DNA from: Aphelenchoides besseyi
Taxonomy: Eukaryota > Nematoda > Chromadorea > Rhabditida > Aphelenchoididae
DNA: 64,000 bases
Direction of reading: 5' to 3'
NCBI GenBank assembly: GCA_024699855.1
Contig: JAMPIQ010000002.1
Location: forward strand, 9,920,001 to 9,984,000
Below the pieces are notes generated by a model that had not been told where the DNA came from, did not search any database, and saw only the letters and a list, made by a program, of their open reading frames with translations. Positions 25,466-39,852 of the stretch are shown here, piece after piece (position 1 is the first letter of the stretch; every line of letters starts with the position of its first letter). A program made the translations under genes and the position numbers.

Positions 25466-28371
25466 CTATATACAATCGTCTGTAACTGGTTCTGACATTT
25501 CACCGCAAATTGCAATATTTTGGAGAATTCTATCCACCAAGGATTTGATTGCGTTTGTGGATCTTGGATCCTTTTGAAGATCATGAAGTAGAGAAAGCCC
25601 GTTTTCTTTCACAATGAACATACAATATTTGGGGCCATCGGTGGTCGTTAAATTTGCCAATGCCCACTAAAAACGTGTAAACATGCATAGACAGGCGCCG
25701 AACTCACCAATGCCCAAATCTGACTACCATATGATTCGAAGATGGGAAGCAGACGCAAAATTGGTCGAAACGAACGGTAGTTTATGAATCTTCGAGATTC
25801 CATATTCCAGCGCGTTGTCGTCTTAAACATTTGGAGTTGATGTCTGATAAAGTTTATTTTTTACCGCAACAATTCGTTCGGTAACTTCGTCTCGTGGCAC
25901 CGTGCAATCTAACCACTTTTCAACGCCGTCACTGAGTAATTGGGCGAGAACACCTAGAAAGAAATTACAACCTTTCATTCACACGACAATTACCTGCACT
26001 GTTGTACGATGTCTCAATTCCATCGTGTAATGAGTCCAATAAATCAATGAAAATTCGAATTAAACTGTCATTCATTAACGAATAGCGTAGATAATCGACT
26101 TCGGCAATGTTTCCGATTAAACCCATCATGTTTCGAATGAGATCTTTTCGTTGTGGAAACTCAGCATAACACATTCGAAACAGCTCCATACCACCGGCTT
26201 TCAAAAACAGTTCGCAATTTGATGGTGTTTCATCTAAGAAGCCGTGAAGTCCATTCGAGTTCAATTGATTTCACCTACCAGTCACATTCTAAATAGAAAC
26301 AGGTTTAAAAGTACGATCAAATAGAACATACCCACAAAAAACTCCAACTTATTTCCAAAACTTCATCGCAAAGCGATCGCAAAACCTTTCGTCGAATATG
26401 ATCAACAACCGCATCGATAGCTCCGTAAGTTCCGACTTGAATCTTATGTAAGCCTTCCACATGACAAGCCATTGAATTTAGAAGATAAGTGACTACTCGT
26501 GGAGTTGTTGGATCAGCACAATGGTTGTTGAGAATGCGAACTAATAACTTGACCATACGGCAATAAACAAACGCAACGTCTTTAGGCACGTCGATTTGAC
26601 AAAAACTAAGACAGCAATTACGCACGGTTATTTGTTCGTCACAAAAGTTCTCAACAGCTAAAATGACTTTGTCGTTCATCAGTAAGTTATATTTACCATC
26701 GAGCATGACTTCAACAACTCGACGTTTGACTGGCGGTTCCATATTAACGCTGCGTATTATGTAGAAGATGGCTGCTGTTCCACTGATTTGCACTGCTCGA
26801 TGATATTTATGCTTAGTTAACGCTTCGAGAATCAAGCGTAAACCATCAGAGTAGTTAACAAAAATCTGAACACAAATGTAAATCGAAGTATTAGAAACGA
26901 ATTCACCGATCCTTCCTCAGAGTTCGTACGATATTGTTGATACAATTCGTTCAAAGTGATCTGTAACAGTTCTACTCGGTTCATGTATGTTTCCAAGGCA
27001 ATCAGTAATTGCGGTTCGCTCAGATCACTGCAAACTTTATGAGCAGGAAGAACAGTCGACGGAGTAACGTGTTCGCAGTGAAAAACACTCAGAAAATCAA
27101 GTTTTTTGTGAAGTCCATTGAGACCATAGACATCAGTATCGACGTTTCCCAAACTAAAAGATTACATGTCTAATGAACAAGAACGATAGACAATAAGTTA
27201 CCGTTCAGGTCGATCATCAGTTACCGGACTTGCACAAAGATTCGTATTGCTAATATCCAAATAACGCAGTTTGGGAAGTGATGATACTAAACGATAGAGT
27301 GTAGACACCGGTCTAATAAAAATTCCATTTTGAAGACGACCCTGAGAGATGTCAAGATGTCTGAACAAATATTGCGATTAAAAACATTGTATTATATAGT
27401 TACTCTAAATTCTCCATTTGCGCAATTGTATCCAAGCCCGCTTCGATATCGGCAATGTTGTAGAGAATAAGTGTGGTTAGAGTGTCTTTCAATGGCAACA
27501 AAAAGCTCATCGATGTCATGTAGCACCAGTGGTTTATTTCCAAAATTTTCAACGATCTCAACGGTTGAAGCACTCGAGACATGAATTCTGCTCGTGTCTC
27601 ATATGCGTTATTAAAACCGTCAATCTGAAATGCACAAGAATGAAATCGAGTCAATTCAACTCACATTTGTGATTTTGAATTCGGCCAATTCCGAGAAGTA
27701 ACTGGTAAAAGAAAGTGAGTTGATTTGGGCTTTTATTTTCAATGCGTCTTTGGCTTGTGGAATTTCCATTGACGGGTAATACATACGATTTTCATTGTGG
27801 TCAAGGGATTTCATTTCGTATGAATTGTCGGATATTGATGTGTCATTGTATGTTTCGAATAGCCATTGATTGCTGACAGAAAGACTGGTGAGTTTGGGCA
27901 AATCATGTTTGTAGCGATTGAGTAACTCGAGTAATAACGGAGATCCAATTGACTAAAAAACAAACTTATTTAATCAAAATTCCATTAATTTAGAACCTTG
28001 TTTCCACATAAATCCACTTCTCTCAAGGTTTTTGCTTGTCCAATAAGTATACGAACAAAAGTGGTGTCGGAGACGAGATTTTCACCGACCGGTAGAATTG
28101 ACGTTGGATATCGTTCTCCCTCAATGAAATAGAGAAAGAAGTTTGGATCGAAAATGTGACGGAAGCGTCTAGATTCTTCAAAAATAGCCTCAACATCTTG
28201 TTGTCTTAACTCTTGTTCAATGCATTGCGTGACATTTCCACAATCGTGCGATTCTTCGGGTCGAGGCAGCAACAAAAGGTTCGACGAGTTTCTAATAATC
28301 ACATTCGCGGCCAATTGAACCAAACTATCGGTCTCAAGCAATAGATCCACAGTCGGTTTGTCCATATCCAT
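25466..28371 (-). CDS. ZYG11/ZER1-family substrate receptor of a CUL2 ubiquitin ligase
   Basis: About ten exons on the minus strand. The N-terminal ~130 residues match the position of the VHL/Elongin box. Leucine-rich repeats follow (LREVDLCGNKV, LKILEINHWCYM, LRYLDISNTNLC), then ARM-like helical repeats. The diagnostic C-terminal block has DETPSNCELFLKAGGMEL, NMMGLIGNIAEV, GIETSYNSAGVLAQL, NYRSFRPILRLLP and WALANLTT, all closely matching vertebrate ZYG11. Expected role: bridging substrates, including those with N-terminal glycine degrons, to Elongin-CUL2; C. elegans ZYG-11 acts in meiotic exit and embryonic polarity. The start at 28371 is the first of two in-frame Met codons (MDMDKPT). The first nuclear-receptor exon begins 485 bp away on the other strand, so the two may share a promoter. 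Confidence 0.92.
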
Positions 28372-28856
28372 TATATAACAGGCAAATAAACGGCACCGGT
28401 TTATTGGGTGATCACTGGAATCTTTTCATTGAGCAGTGGCTGAAAAGCTCAAAGTTCCCGTCGCGATTGAGAATTTTGAAACGCGTAACCAACAACTTTA
28501 CTACGTAAACTTGCAGTCGCTAATCAACGATCTTTTATTCGCCTGCAGCGGCGCCCAATTATCAGTTCGTGTTCGCATCAATCATCAGCCAGAAATAACA
28601 CTTGCTATAAGCCAACCCAATTTTCGACCATCGATTGTCCTCATGCTAATCTCTTCGTCGTGCTGGAGCAGACGTACGTTTCCTGCAAAACGACCAATTA
28701 GAACGTACGTCAACCGAGCAAAGGAACGTAGACGCAAAAAGTCGAATTTCCAAAATGTTACGCTGACAACCGTTTCGCATTCAAAATCTTTGCTCTTTCA
28801 ACGTGTTCAGATTTGTTTCACTTGACGGTTTGTAATTCTACTCGAACGTTTTTCAG

Positions 28857-30478
28857 AGTCGCCAAAATTCAATCCACCAGTCAAGAGTGGACAAAAACGG
28901 AGGTAGTTCTTCCCGAACTGCCTTCCGATTTCTCGACTGATACAACTGGCGCTGAACGACGATCATCTCGACTTCTTGTTGACATCAATACCCGATGCTC
29001 AGTTTGTGGAGCAAAGGCGGACGGTGTGCACTACAACGCCGTTGCATGTCGTAGTTGCACGGGTAAATTCAAGCTTTCAAATGAGATTACTTTCTATTTT
29101 ATATCCAATTTCATTGTTAACAAGTTTCTCTTTGCAGCGTTCTTCCGACGAGCTGTCACGTACAAACAGGTAGAAACACGTTTAGTATTCAGTTTTTATT
29201 CTTAGTTTTCTAGAAGTACAGTTGTCGAAATGGCAATCAATGTTCGGTCAACATGTATGATCGTTGTGCTTGTCGAAAATGTCGTTTGGATGGTAACTTT
29301 GATACACGTTTTAAAGTACTTGGTAATTTTTCAGCTTGTTACCGAGCTGGTATGTCTAACGATGCGGTGAGACCACAACGAGAGCCAACGGGAAGTCAAA
29401 AACGACGAAAAAAGATTGATCGTTACATCAAAGAAGAACGAGAATCATCGTCGAGTAGCGAAAGTGAATTTGCCAGCAATACTCCACGACCCGAACTAAA
29501 TGAATTCTTTCTATCCAATCCATGTCAATCGACTGGTGATCAAGCCGAATTCGACAAATTGGTTTTTCTTTACACCGAACATTTACGTTTTATGAACCGA
29601 TCTCTCATAACAGCTGATGAATTTCTACAACAACTAACTAATGGTGTGAAGTACAGCGTTATGACGCCGGAAGATGTGGATCGTCTTTCAACTGTCGAGC
29701 TGTCCGGTCTGTTATATTGGATTGAAAGTCTCGCACCGTTTACTCAATTGCCAGCCGATGATAGAGACGTACTGTTTAAACGCTATTCAGTTCGTAAATT
29801 AAGTCTCGACCACTTTTATCACGCGTCCAAACATCCCGAGTATACTCGAGCAAAAAACTTTATGATGAACAACAATCGTTTTGTCGACGAATTGTCAACC
29901 GGTTTCGAAATGACTGGAGATACTGAGTTGGCTCGAAAAGCAAAATTCAGGTACTTTGCGTTCATTGTTAATCTAAACATTTTTTTAGACTTTTACGGCC
30001 CACTATAGAACTAAGTCTAAGCTGTGTTGTGAAGCCGCTTTACGAAATGAAGATAACTGACGCTGAAATCGTATTCCTGCATCTTATGTTGATGTGGAGT
30101 AATTCTAGCATGAAATACGTTAAAGAGGAGACCCGGGTTACCGCGAAGTTTAGGCGCAATTGGGCTATAAATCGATTGTTTGTTCACTTTCAAAATAACA
30201 AGCGAACAGACGGAATTGTTCGACTTGGCGAACTCATCTTACTACTTGGAACTCTGGAAGTTATATGTAATATGCACGTCAAAGATGTTCAAGTCGCTCA
30301 GCTTTTCAAGGTCGATAATTTGGACAAGTATTGGCAAGTCTTTGAAATTGAAAGCTTTTTGTTGAAGTCCATTTTAGGTACCAAGATCAATGTTATGTTC
30401 CCGTTAACATTCAAGGCTAATCAATCAACAACGAGCGCAAATCAGAATCTCAAAAATCAGTGTTTTCTAGTCATTTAG
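28857..30478 (+). CDS. Nuclear hormone receptor (divergent, nematode supplementary type); first exon unresolved
   Basis: Exons 28857-29062, 29138-29169, 29214-29292, 29335-29950 and 29989-30478 encode at least 473 residues. The DNA-binding domain has both zinc modules: RCSVCGAKADGVHYNAVAC, then CRSCTGAFFRRA, then CRNGNQC..CACRKCRLDACYRAGM. The P-box (CRSCTGAFF) differs from the usual CEGCKGFF. A Ser/Glu-rich hinge leads to a ligand-binding domain with ELARKAKF, a helix 3-5 region around FTQLPADDRDVLFKRY and a helix-10-like GELILLLGTLEVI. Oddity: the intron 29293-29334 is 42 nt and open in frame, so naive ORF calling inserts 14 wrong residues into the second finger. No Met precedes the DBD in this exon. 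A candidate first exon starts with ATG at 28643, but its donor is ambiguous. The ligand and target genes cannot be predicted. Confidence 0.88.
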
Positions 30479-30793
30479 TCGGTTAACTTGAACGGTGAAT
30501 TGTTTTTATTAAGTTACAACGAACGATTTCTCGACTACTATGCATATCTTTACTACAAAGTTTAAAAAAAGTCATTTGCTTCAGCTAATAAACCACTTTC
30601 ACAGGATTATAAACAGTGGGAACAAGAATTGAATCAACCGTATTTTGTGAAACCGCAATTATGGCAAACTTAAAACAAGAAAAGCAGCTTCTAACGTCGT
30701 CCAAACTACCGAAGCTCAAAAAGCAATAGAAACGGAAAAGGCACCGGCGATAAAGGTTGTAAGATAGATCATGAACCGTTGGGATAAAAACGC
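30479..30793. other. Convergent intergenic region (nuclear receptor 3' / TMEM245 3')
   Basis: About 0.3 kb. The receptor reading frame stays open for 28 codons beyond its TAG, and a second short open stretch follows a TTTCACAG site near 30600. I do not think either is real coding sequence. Confidence 0.4.
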
Positions 30794-33658
<2,865 letters not shown>

Positions 33659-34480
33659 CAGTCCAAAGTGTTAGCCAGTGATAAACAGTTGTTATTCTTT
33701 AGTTTGTTTACCAAAAACAAACAGCGATATGACAACAAACTTCGAGCAATCGATTTCTATCTTAGCGACCTTTTCTAGCAGACTTCTATGTCTTATCAAA
33801 CAGTCTTAGCATAACAATTTATACGAACAAAAGATGCAGTCAATAGTCGTCCAAATACTTAAAACAACCAGTCAATTAGATATGTTTTAGCCATTCAAAT
33901 TGAATACGAAAGCAAGGAACTGCAACGGCCTGTTGAGTTTGCGTTGAGTCAATGCAACACGAGCAATAAGTCTTATGGTTTTTGTTTATACGAACTTGTG
34001 TGTTTTCAATGGTTAGCAATTTGAACGCACATCTTATTCATAGTGCTGCATAAGTTTGTGTTAAGGAAAGAAGTTCGAAACGGAAATGAACTCGATGGCA
34101 TAATTTCCGTTTTTGAGACTTGGTTTTCTATTTCAATTACACACTTTAAAGCGTTGTTTTGTGTTCGCTTTCATTTATGGAGCTATTTGTTGAAATGGAT
34201 ACACAAGTAGTTGGTCGTTTTAAGTTCACTTCTTCTCATATGCGAACATCCGAATGATATGTTTTCGAATTGACTGGAAATCTGTTCGACCATAAAAAGC
34301 TCATTGTCGAGACGCATCTGGTACTAAAGTTTATATCCTGAGACTTCTGTCAGTTTTTCACTAGCCCTAACATTTACATCGAACGACGATTAGCTGCGCA
34401 AAAAGACTAGTTTGTGTTGCGTTACATCGAGCTATCCTTTTGTCGATTAGTCGAATCTTAAACGTTATTTTTGACTACAG
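33659..34480. other. Divergent intergenic region (TMEM245 5' / PTL-1 5')
   Basis: About 0.8 kb with low G+C and no open frame of note. It probably carries the promoters of both flanking genes. A TTGACTACAG site ends at 34480, one base before the ATG of the PTL-1-like gene. Confidence 0.45.
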
Positions 34481-34481
34481 A

Positions 34482-36557
34482 ATGCAAATTGAAGTGGAGG
34501 AATCTTTGCGCTCTAAAAGTGTTCTATCATATAACAGAGTCCAGTTGCACGAAAGTGTTGATGCTGACATGTCAGATGAAAACGCAAAAATCATACGACC
34601 AGATTCTACAGTCGGCTTACCAGTTCAAAGACATGTAAGGAATTTTTGAATCTTTAATCGTTTGATCTACTAGTTTAAGAGTGATTCAATTAGTTTATGT
34701 GTAACACCAAGTGAAGAACCGTCCAACGTTGATATCAATAGCAATCTGTCCAATTCTTCTGGTAATGTTTAGAATTATGAATAAAAACGAATTGTTTTTA
34801 GAAATGTTCGCAGATCGATGTCGTCGACGGTCATCACGTTTAGCTAATTTGAAATCTGATTTGATTGCTAATGGAGCTTGTTTTCGGCCGCCATTTACTC
34901 CGTCAAACAGTTTCACTCGCTGCGATGGATTCACAGTCAGCCCTCGAGGCTCTATAATTGAACTCGACTCGTCGAGGTTTGTCAAGTGCTAATTATGAGT
35001 TCATTGGAGGCCTATTTTGGTCACTTGCTCAACCACTTACGACGATCTCATACTCTCATGAGCTTAACTGCGGTATTTGTCTATAGACAAAATAGCTACA
35101 ATGAACAATACTGTTCTTAACCACATTAAGCGAATAGAATTTACAACTCTATTCATCAAAACAATTCAAACTCATGCCGGAAGTAGCAAGAAGGCGGGCG
35201 AGCGCGTTCCTTACTCACAATCGACAGATTGTTGCGGCCATCTTCGTCCGAAGAAGAAACCCAGGAGTCCATTTGTTGTTCGACTTCTCGCATGGTCGCG
35301 GTCATTTCTTTCGTGCTTCAGCATCGGACATGTGCTTTTCGTTCGTTTTTCTTTTGCTTTTTTCAAACACGATGCATTCCCTAAACGCGTATTCCGGGCA
35401 TCACACAAAATGCCTTATAACACATGCGGCGAGGTTCGGCCAATTCTCGACGTTTCAGTCGCCAGAGCACACATGCAAATACATCGCACTCGTCAGTCGA
35501 AACTTCTTCCAATTTTCGCACAACGCGATTGTGGTGTGCTAAAGCGTAAAAATTCCATCGATTCACTATTTCCGTGCTTCCACCTCACATCAAACACTAC
35601 ATCGCTTCACGTCCGTAAATCTCCCGTTCTTCGTGTGTTTTAGTTCGGAACTCAAAGCTTTTAAACGAAGTTCACTGACCGGTTTTCGAAGGTTGCCCTC
35701 AGAATCCGCGCAGCAACTGAAATTGCTCTCTGAAACAAAAAAACGAGTCGTGTAATAATTGACTTCTTCTTTGCAACAATCAAGACATCTATTTAAATCA
35801 AAGGACTTTCTGTTTGTTTAGAATATCTAAGGAGTTGGATTGAGAAGCCGCTTGTTAGCTTCCTGTTTTGCTTAATTTCATCGCTTCAAATTGACAGAAA
35901 CTCTAACAAGCACTTAAATGACTGTTTTGTTTAGTGAAATGCGCAGTTCTTCTGTTCGTCCGAACTCGCGGACGTCTTCCACCTCAGGTCGGTGAAGCCG
36001 TTAATCGGATTTCCGATGACATATATTCAGGTAGCAGAGCACCTTCTTTGCCGCCAGTTCCTAAAAGTCGAAAATATGCACATGTCCAAAGGTAACGATT
36101 ACATTAATAAAAAATTATTGACACAGATTGCAATCTCGATACTATTATCATGCAAAATTTGTTTATTTTAGTCGAACAGTGAATCGCACCGACTACCAAA
36201 AACCAGAGTCTCAGGTTCGAATTACACATAAGCCACTCAAAATAGAAGCAAAGTCCAAGGTTGGATCTCTAGTCAACATACAACACACCGCCGGTATATT
36301 CGGTTTGCTTTTGTTTGCTTATGTTCTTAAGACTTTTAGGTGGTGGTAATAAGAAGATACCACAGCAAAAACTGAATTTTAAAGAACGAGCTCAACCACG
36401 AATCGAATCTCACATGTCGTTGCACAAATTAAATAGCAAAGTTTGTTTTCGAACAATTTCTAACCACTTAGAACTCACTTTTCAGGAACCAACACCACGT
36501 TCGCCCACCGATACGACCATTCAAAACTCTTCGAGTCTCGCGTTTGATAGACAATAA
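34482..36557 (+). CDS. Tau/MAP2/MAP4-family microtubule-binding protein (PTL-1-like) with a single clear repeat
   Basis: Eight exons (34482-34634, 34674-34761, 34802-34976, 35935-35987, 36031-36091, 36172-36293, 36340-36440, 36486-36557) join in phase to 274 residues. Near the C-terminus is one unmistakable tubulin-binding repeat: SKVGSLVNIQHTAGGGNKK, then LNFKERAQPRIES, matching tau/MAP4 KxGS and PGGG elements. Upstream sit a basic, proline-containing segment and VRITHKPLK. The second repeat is degenerate (PRIESHMSLHK), whereas PTL-1 and mammalian tau carry three to five repeats. Expected role: binding and stabilising microtubules, mainly in neurons. The start codon is one base after a CAG acceptor (34480), a typical trans-splice position. 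The 36092-36171 intron has a second in-frame acceptor at 36126 that would add 15 residues. The 36441-36485 intron (45 nt) is also open in frame. Confidence 0.85.
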
Positions 36558-36902
36558 ACGAGATTGTCGACAATAACTTCCGTTCGGGTCAATTGCTATT
36601 GTACACTCTTTTCGAACAGTTCACTCCAATGACTGTAAACTTATAGTTATGAAAAAACAATAAACAAGCATTTATTATAGTTATCGTACGAGGAACATGC
36701 AAAGTCAGTTGCCTTCTGCCATTTATTCCTCTCTTCCAGTTATAAAAATTAATGAATAAAAATAATAAAAAAAGTCCAAGAACCAGTTGCAACAGTAAAA
36801 ACTTTGCGCTTCAGGCACGCATTCGTTGTCTGGAACGTCCGTTTGTGAATTACCGAGTATAATACCGTAACATGAAATAGTAGTAATTGGTGTGAGAAAT
36901 AT

Positions 36903-39168
36903 TCAATGGCCCATCATTTTTCGTTCCAACTCCTCAACAGTCATTGGGCGTGCACTGGACGGCAGTTTCTCCAGAATCGCCAACTTCTCATGATGCTGTT
37001 GATAGGTCATGGAATTGACTGAATCACGAAATCCCGATGAAATTGAATAGTCCATTGAAGAAGTTGGGAATGAGTTTCGTTTAATATCGCCACCAAGAGC
37101 GACAGTTCGGAATGCTTCTTCAATATCAACCATTTTGTTTTCAACTGGACTTGCTCGAGACATTGACACACTACTCGGCTGTAATTATAAGAAATGAGTT
37201 GTTTGATTGAAAAAGTCTACTGACCTTGCTGGATATTGTGCTGTCCAATAAACGCTGTTGATCCACGAATTTGGCCAACTGTTGCTCGAATCGACTATCA
37301 CCGGCGGAAACAATCAGAAGTGAAGCATCGTTACGAAAATGTGGCAAAGCGGCGTGCACTTGCATTTGAGCATTAAGACGACTTTGCAACGCCGACATCA
37401 AACTGTAGTTTCCAGATTGATACGCTTCGTTGATTTGTCGAGAATCCATCGCAATAGCTAAACACAACAACAGTCAACCTCAGTATAACAAACAACGTAC
37501 CAATCATATTGGGTACTGGGAACAAGTGCGTACCCAATTGTGCGATTGCAGGAGCACAGTTCATTGTTGGAAACATATTCATATTTTGCTGTTGCTCTAT
37601 AAATTCAAACTCATTATTAGAAACACGTATACATTAAAACACTAACCCATAACTGATGTCGATTGAGTTGGTAATCGTGGAGAATACGAAGTCGGTTCTG
37701 TTGAATCGTTTCCGGGCGATGAACTTGGATTGTTGAAAGTGGGCGCTGAAAACACATAATGCGAACAACACAAAACGTTTATTTACATTTGTAATCATGT
37801 CGTGAATCCTCTTTAAGATTTGAACGTTGCAACATAACGGCTGTTGGAACAAGATCGATATTGTTTTTTGACTTTTGCATTAGTGCTTCAACGGCTGACG
37901 AGTATAGCGGTGTAGATTGACTAGAAAGATCAGATGCTTGATGCTGTGATTTTTCGACGATCGGTTTCTGTAATCGAAATTTACATTAACTAAGCGAATA
38001 TCAATCTTACGGTGTGAGTCGGATTGTCTGGTAAATCGCTGTTCATTACTCGCATCGATCTCGTTCCGCCGGAGAGCAAACGAGCAACGGCCGGAAGAAC
38101 GTTGATAGCCTCCGGAACCTTTGGCGGTAATTTTTCTTCTTCAATTGGTTGACCGTCATAACCAAAGAATCGAGACAAACGACTCGCTTTCGGCTGATGT
38201 GCTTGATCACTCAACATTTTCTACAATCACAACGTTAAGAATACACACATCGATGTTCAACATACTGCCTCAATGTCCGCAACGTCCAAAATACCAAATT
38301 TTGCTGCGAATTCAGCATCGGACGCTGGTAATGTCATTTGGTGTTCTGTGAGAGTTTCTAATAAATTAGCACCCAGATTGCGTTCATTTAGCTCTGAAAG
38401 TTTAGACGAGATATTTTCACATTTAAATAGCACTTACTTAAGTTAGCATTAAGTGATTGCTGAAGTTCCGATTCGGAATCGTTAAAGCCACGCAATGGAA
38501 TCATATCCGTACTGCTTTCCGGTCCATCGTCCATCCACTCGGGCAATGCTTCGTTGTGCGAATCGCTGTCTCGACGTGGAAATCCATTGGATTTGCTGTA
38601 CCCATCGAAACGATCGCGATTCTCGCCGTTGTTGAAAAAAGGAAATTTTCGCCACGGTTGACTGTTATTGTTGTTGGTGCTTGACGATGCGTTTAAGTTA
38701 AATCGTTTCTCTAGTTTGCCTGCTCGTGGTTGCGCACCATTATACGTATTCGAGCCTACAGCGCTATTTAACACTCGTTTACGAAGAAATGAATCGTTAT
38801 CTGAAAGACGAACTCATACAAGTAATCACAAACGAATGTACCTGTTTCGACGCTCTCTCGACATCCTAACGAAAAGCCTCGACGTTGAGGAGAAAGTGTG
38901 GACCCGTTTTGCAGAATGTCCGGAATATCACCGCGCGTTATCGGTTTGCGATTTCTTTCGCCCTTCCACATACTCTCAACATATTTGTCCGGTGAGAACT
39001 TTCCATGTGATCTTAAACCCAATCCGACATTAAACCTAATAAAACAGTTTCTTACGTCAAATAGTCGGATGCGAATAGATGCGATGGCAGATTGGCCAGT
39101 TGATGATTCTTTTTCAACGCGAGAATCTCTCCACGTGTGTAAGTGAATGATGCGGAAGAAGATTCCAT
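36903..39168 (-). CDS. eIF4E transporter-like translational repressor (4E-T/EIF4ENIF1, IFET-1 type)
   Basis: Multi-exon minus-strand gene. The N-terminus (MESSSASFTYTRGEILALK) contains the eIF4E-binding motif Y-x4-L-hydrophobic as YTRGEIL, with Ile in the conserved Leu position. Downstream are VESMWKGERNRKPIT and RRGFSLGC, an Asn-rich patch, and the strongly family-like segment LPEWMDDGPESSTDM followed by LRGFND. The C-terminus ends VEELERKMMGH. Family role, from knowledge: a P-body/germ-granule component that binds eIF4E and DDX6 and holds mRNAs repressed, essential in the germ line. A TTTCAG acceptor (39180-39181) lies 11 nt upstream of the start, suggesting trans-splicing. Exon ends within the low-complexity middle are approximate. 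Confidence 0.87.
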
Positions 39169-39499
39169 GAATAAAAGTACTGAAAGTAAAAACGTCACGT
39201 TGTCCGTCGGAATAAAAACGCGAGAGGTTATGGAAACGTCATCGATTCCCGTGTTTCATTTGACACTTACGCAAAACTATAACCTTATGCGACGTTCTGT
39301 AATTAATTTAATGTATCGACTTGAGGAAGAGGCTTAAAAGAGCACCAAAAAAGTGGATTGGGAATTTAAAAAACATCACATCGCATACGAACCAATAACG
39401 TTGTGCAAACCAACGGATTCGGGCGCATCTCGGTTGGAGCAACTACCACATAGCTTTTGGTATGAGAAATGGATGAATGTCGCGGCTGTGTAGTTTGTT

Positions 39500-39529
39500 G
39501 ACGGACATCTCGTAGACGGACATCTCGTA
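39500..39529. repeat. 15-bp direct tandem repeat, two copies
   Basis: GACGGACATCTCGTA occurs twice head-to-tail (39500-39514 and 39515-39529) with no spacer and no mismatches, in non-coding sequence. Confidence 0.8.
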
Positions 39530-39835
39530 GACCAGATGTTTGTTTCAATCGCTACACTTTTTCCACACACAAGTCAAGAGTGTAATACCATTGTTTGTAG
39601 ATTCTTTTGTTTTGTACGAAAAGCTTTGATACCAAAGTCAACTCCTGTGATTTCCAGTAGTCAGAAACTAATTTCCGTATTAATTCTATGTCAAGACTTC
39701 TAGTGCGTTAGAATCTAATCTCATCCGAGATATCAGTTCCAACTACGTAATGTTCTTCGATGGTTCTTACAACAAAACGACTTTTACTTGTAAACTAAGT
39801 GTTTGAAGAAATTCGGTTAACTGAGTGGTTGTAAC

Positions 39836-39841
39836 TTTATT
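39836..39841 (-). promoter_or_regulatory. Poly(A) signal candidate, second insulin-like peptide
   Basis: TTTATT on the plus strand (AATAAA on the minus strand), 11 nt past the stop codon of the minus-strand insulin-like gene. Confidence 0.5.
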
Positions 39842-39852
39842 CCCGCAAAAAT

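Larger units (their letters stand above)
39169..39852. other. Intergenic between 4E-T and insulin-like gene
   Basis: About 0.68 kb. It contains a short tandem duplication (39500-39529) and the poly(A) signal of the downstream minus-strand insulin gene. No gene was recognised. Confidence 0.45.

Noticed and set aside
28436..28825. 129-codon ORF just upstream of the nuclear receptor
   Set aside because: It opens on GTG rather than ATG, has no DBD-related sequence, and is not in phase with the receptor exon through a good donor.
30479..30665. Open sequence after the nuclear-receptor TAG and a second short frame near 30600, suggesting readthrough or an extra exon
   Set aside because: The LBD is already complete, 28 open codons are expected by chance often enough, and no clear donor/acceptor pair keeps phase.
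35077..35643. 188-codon plus-strand ORF inside the PTL-1 gene
   Set aside because: It lies wholly in the 958-nt intron between two in-phase PTL-1 exons, has no recognisable domain, and another frame is equally open.
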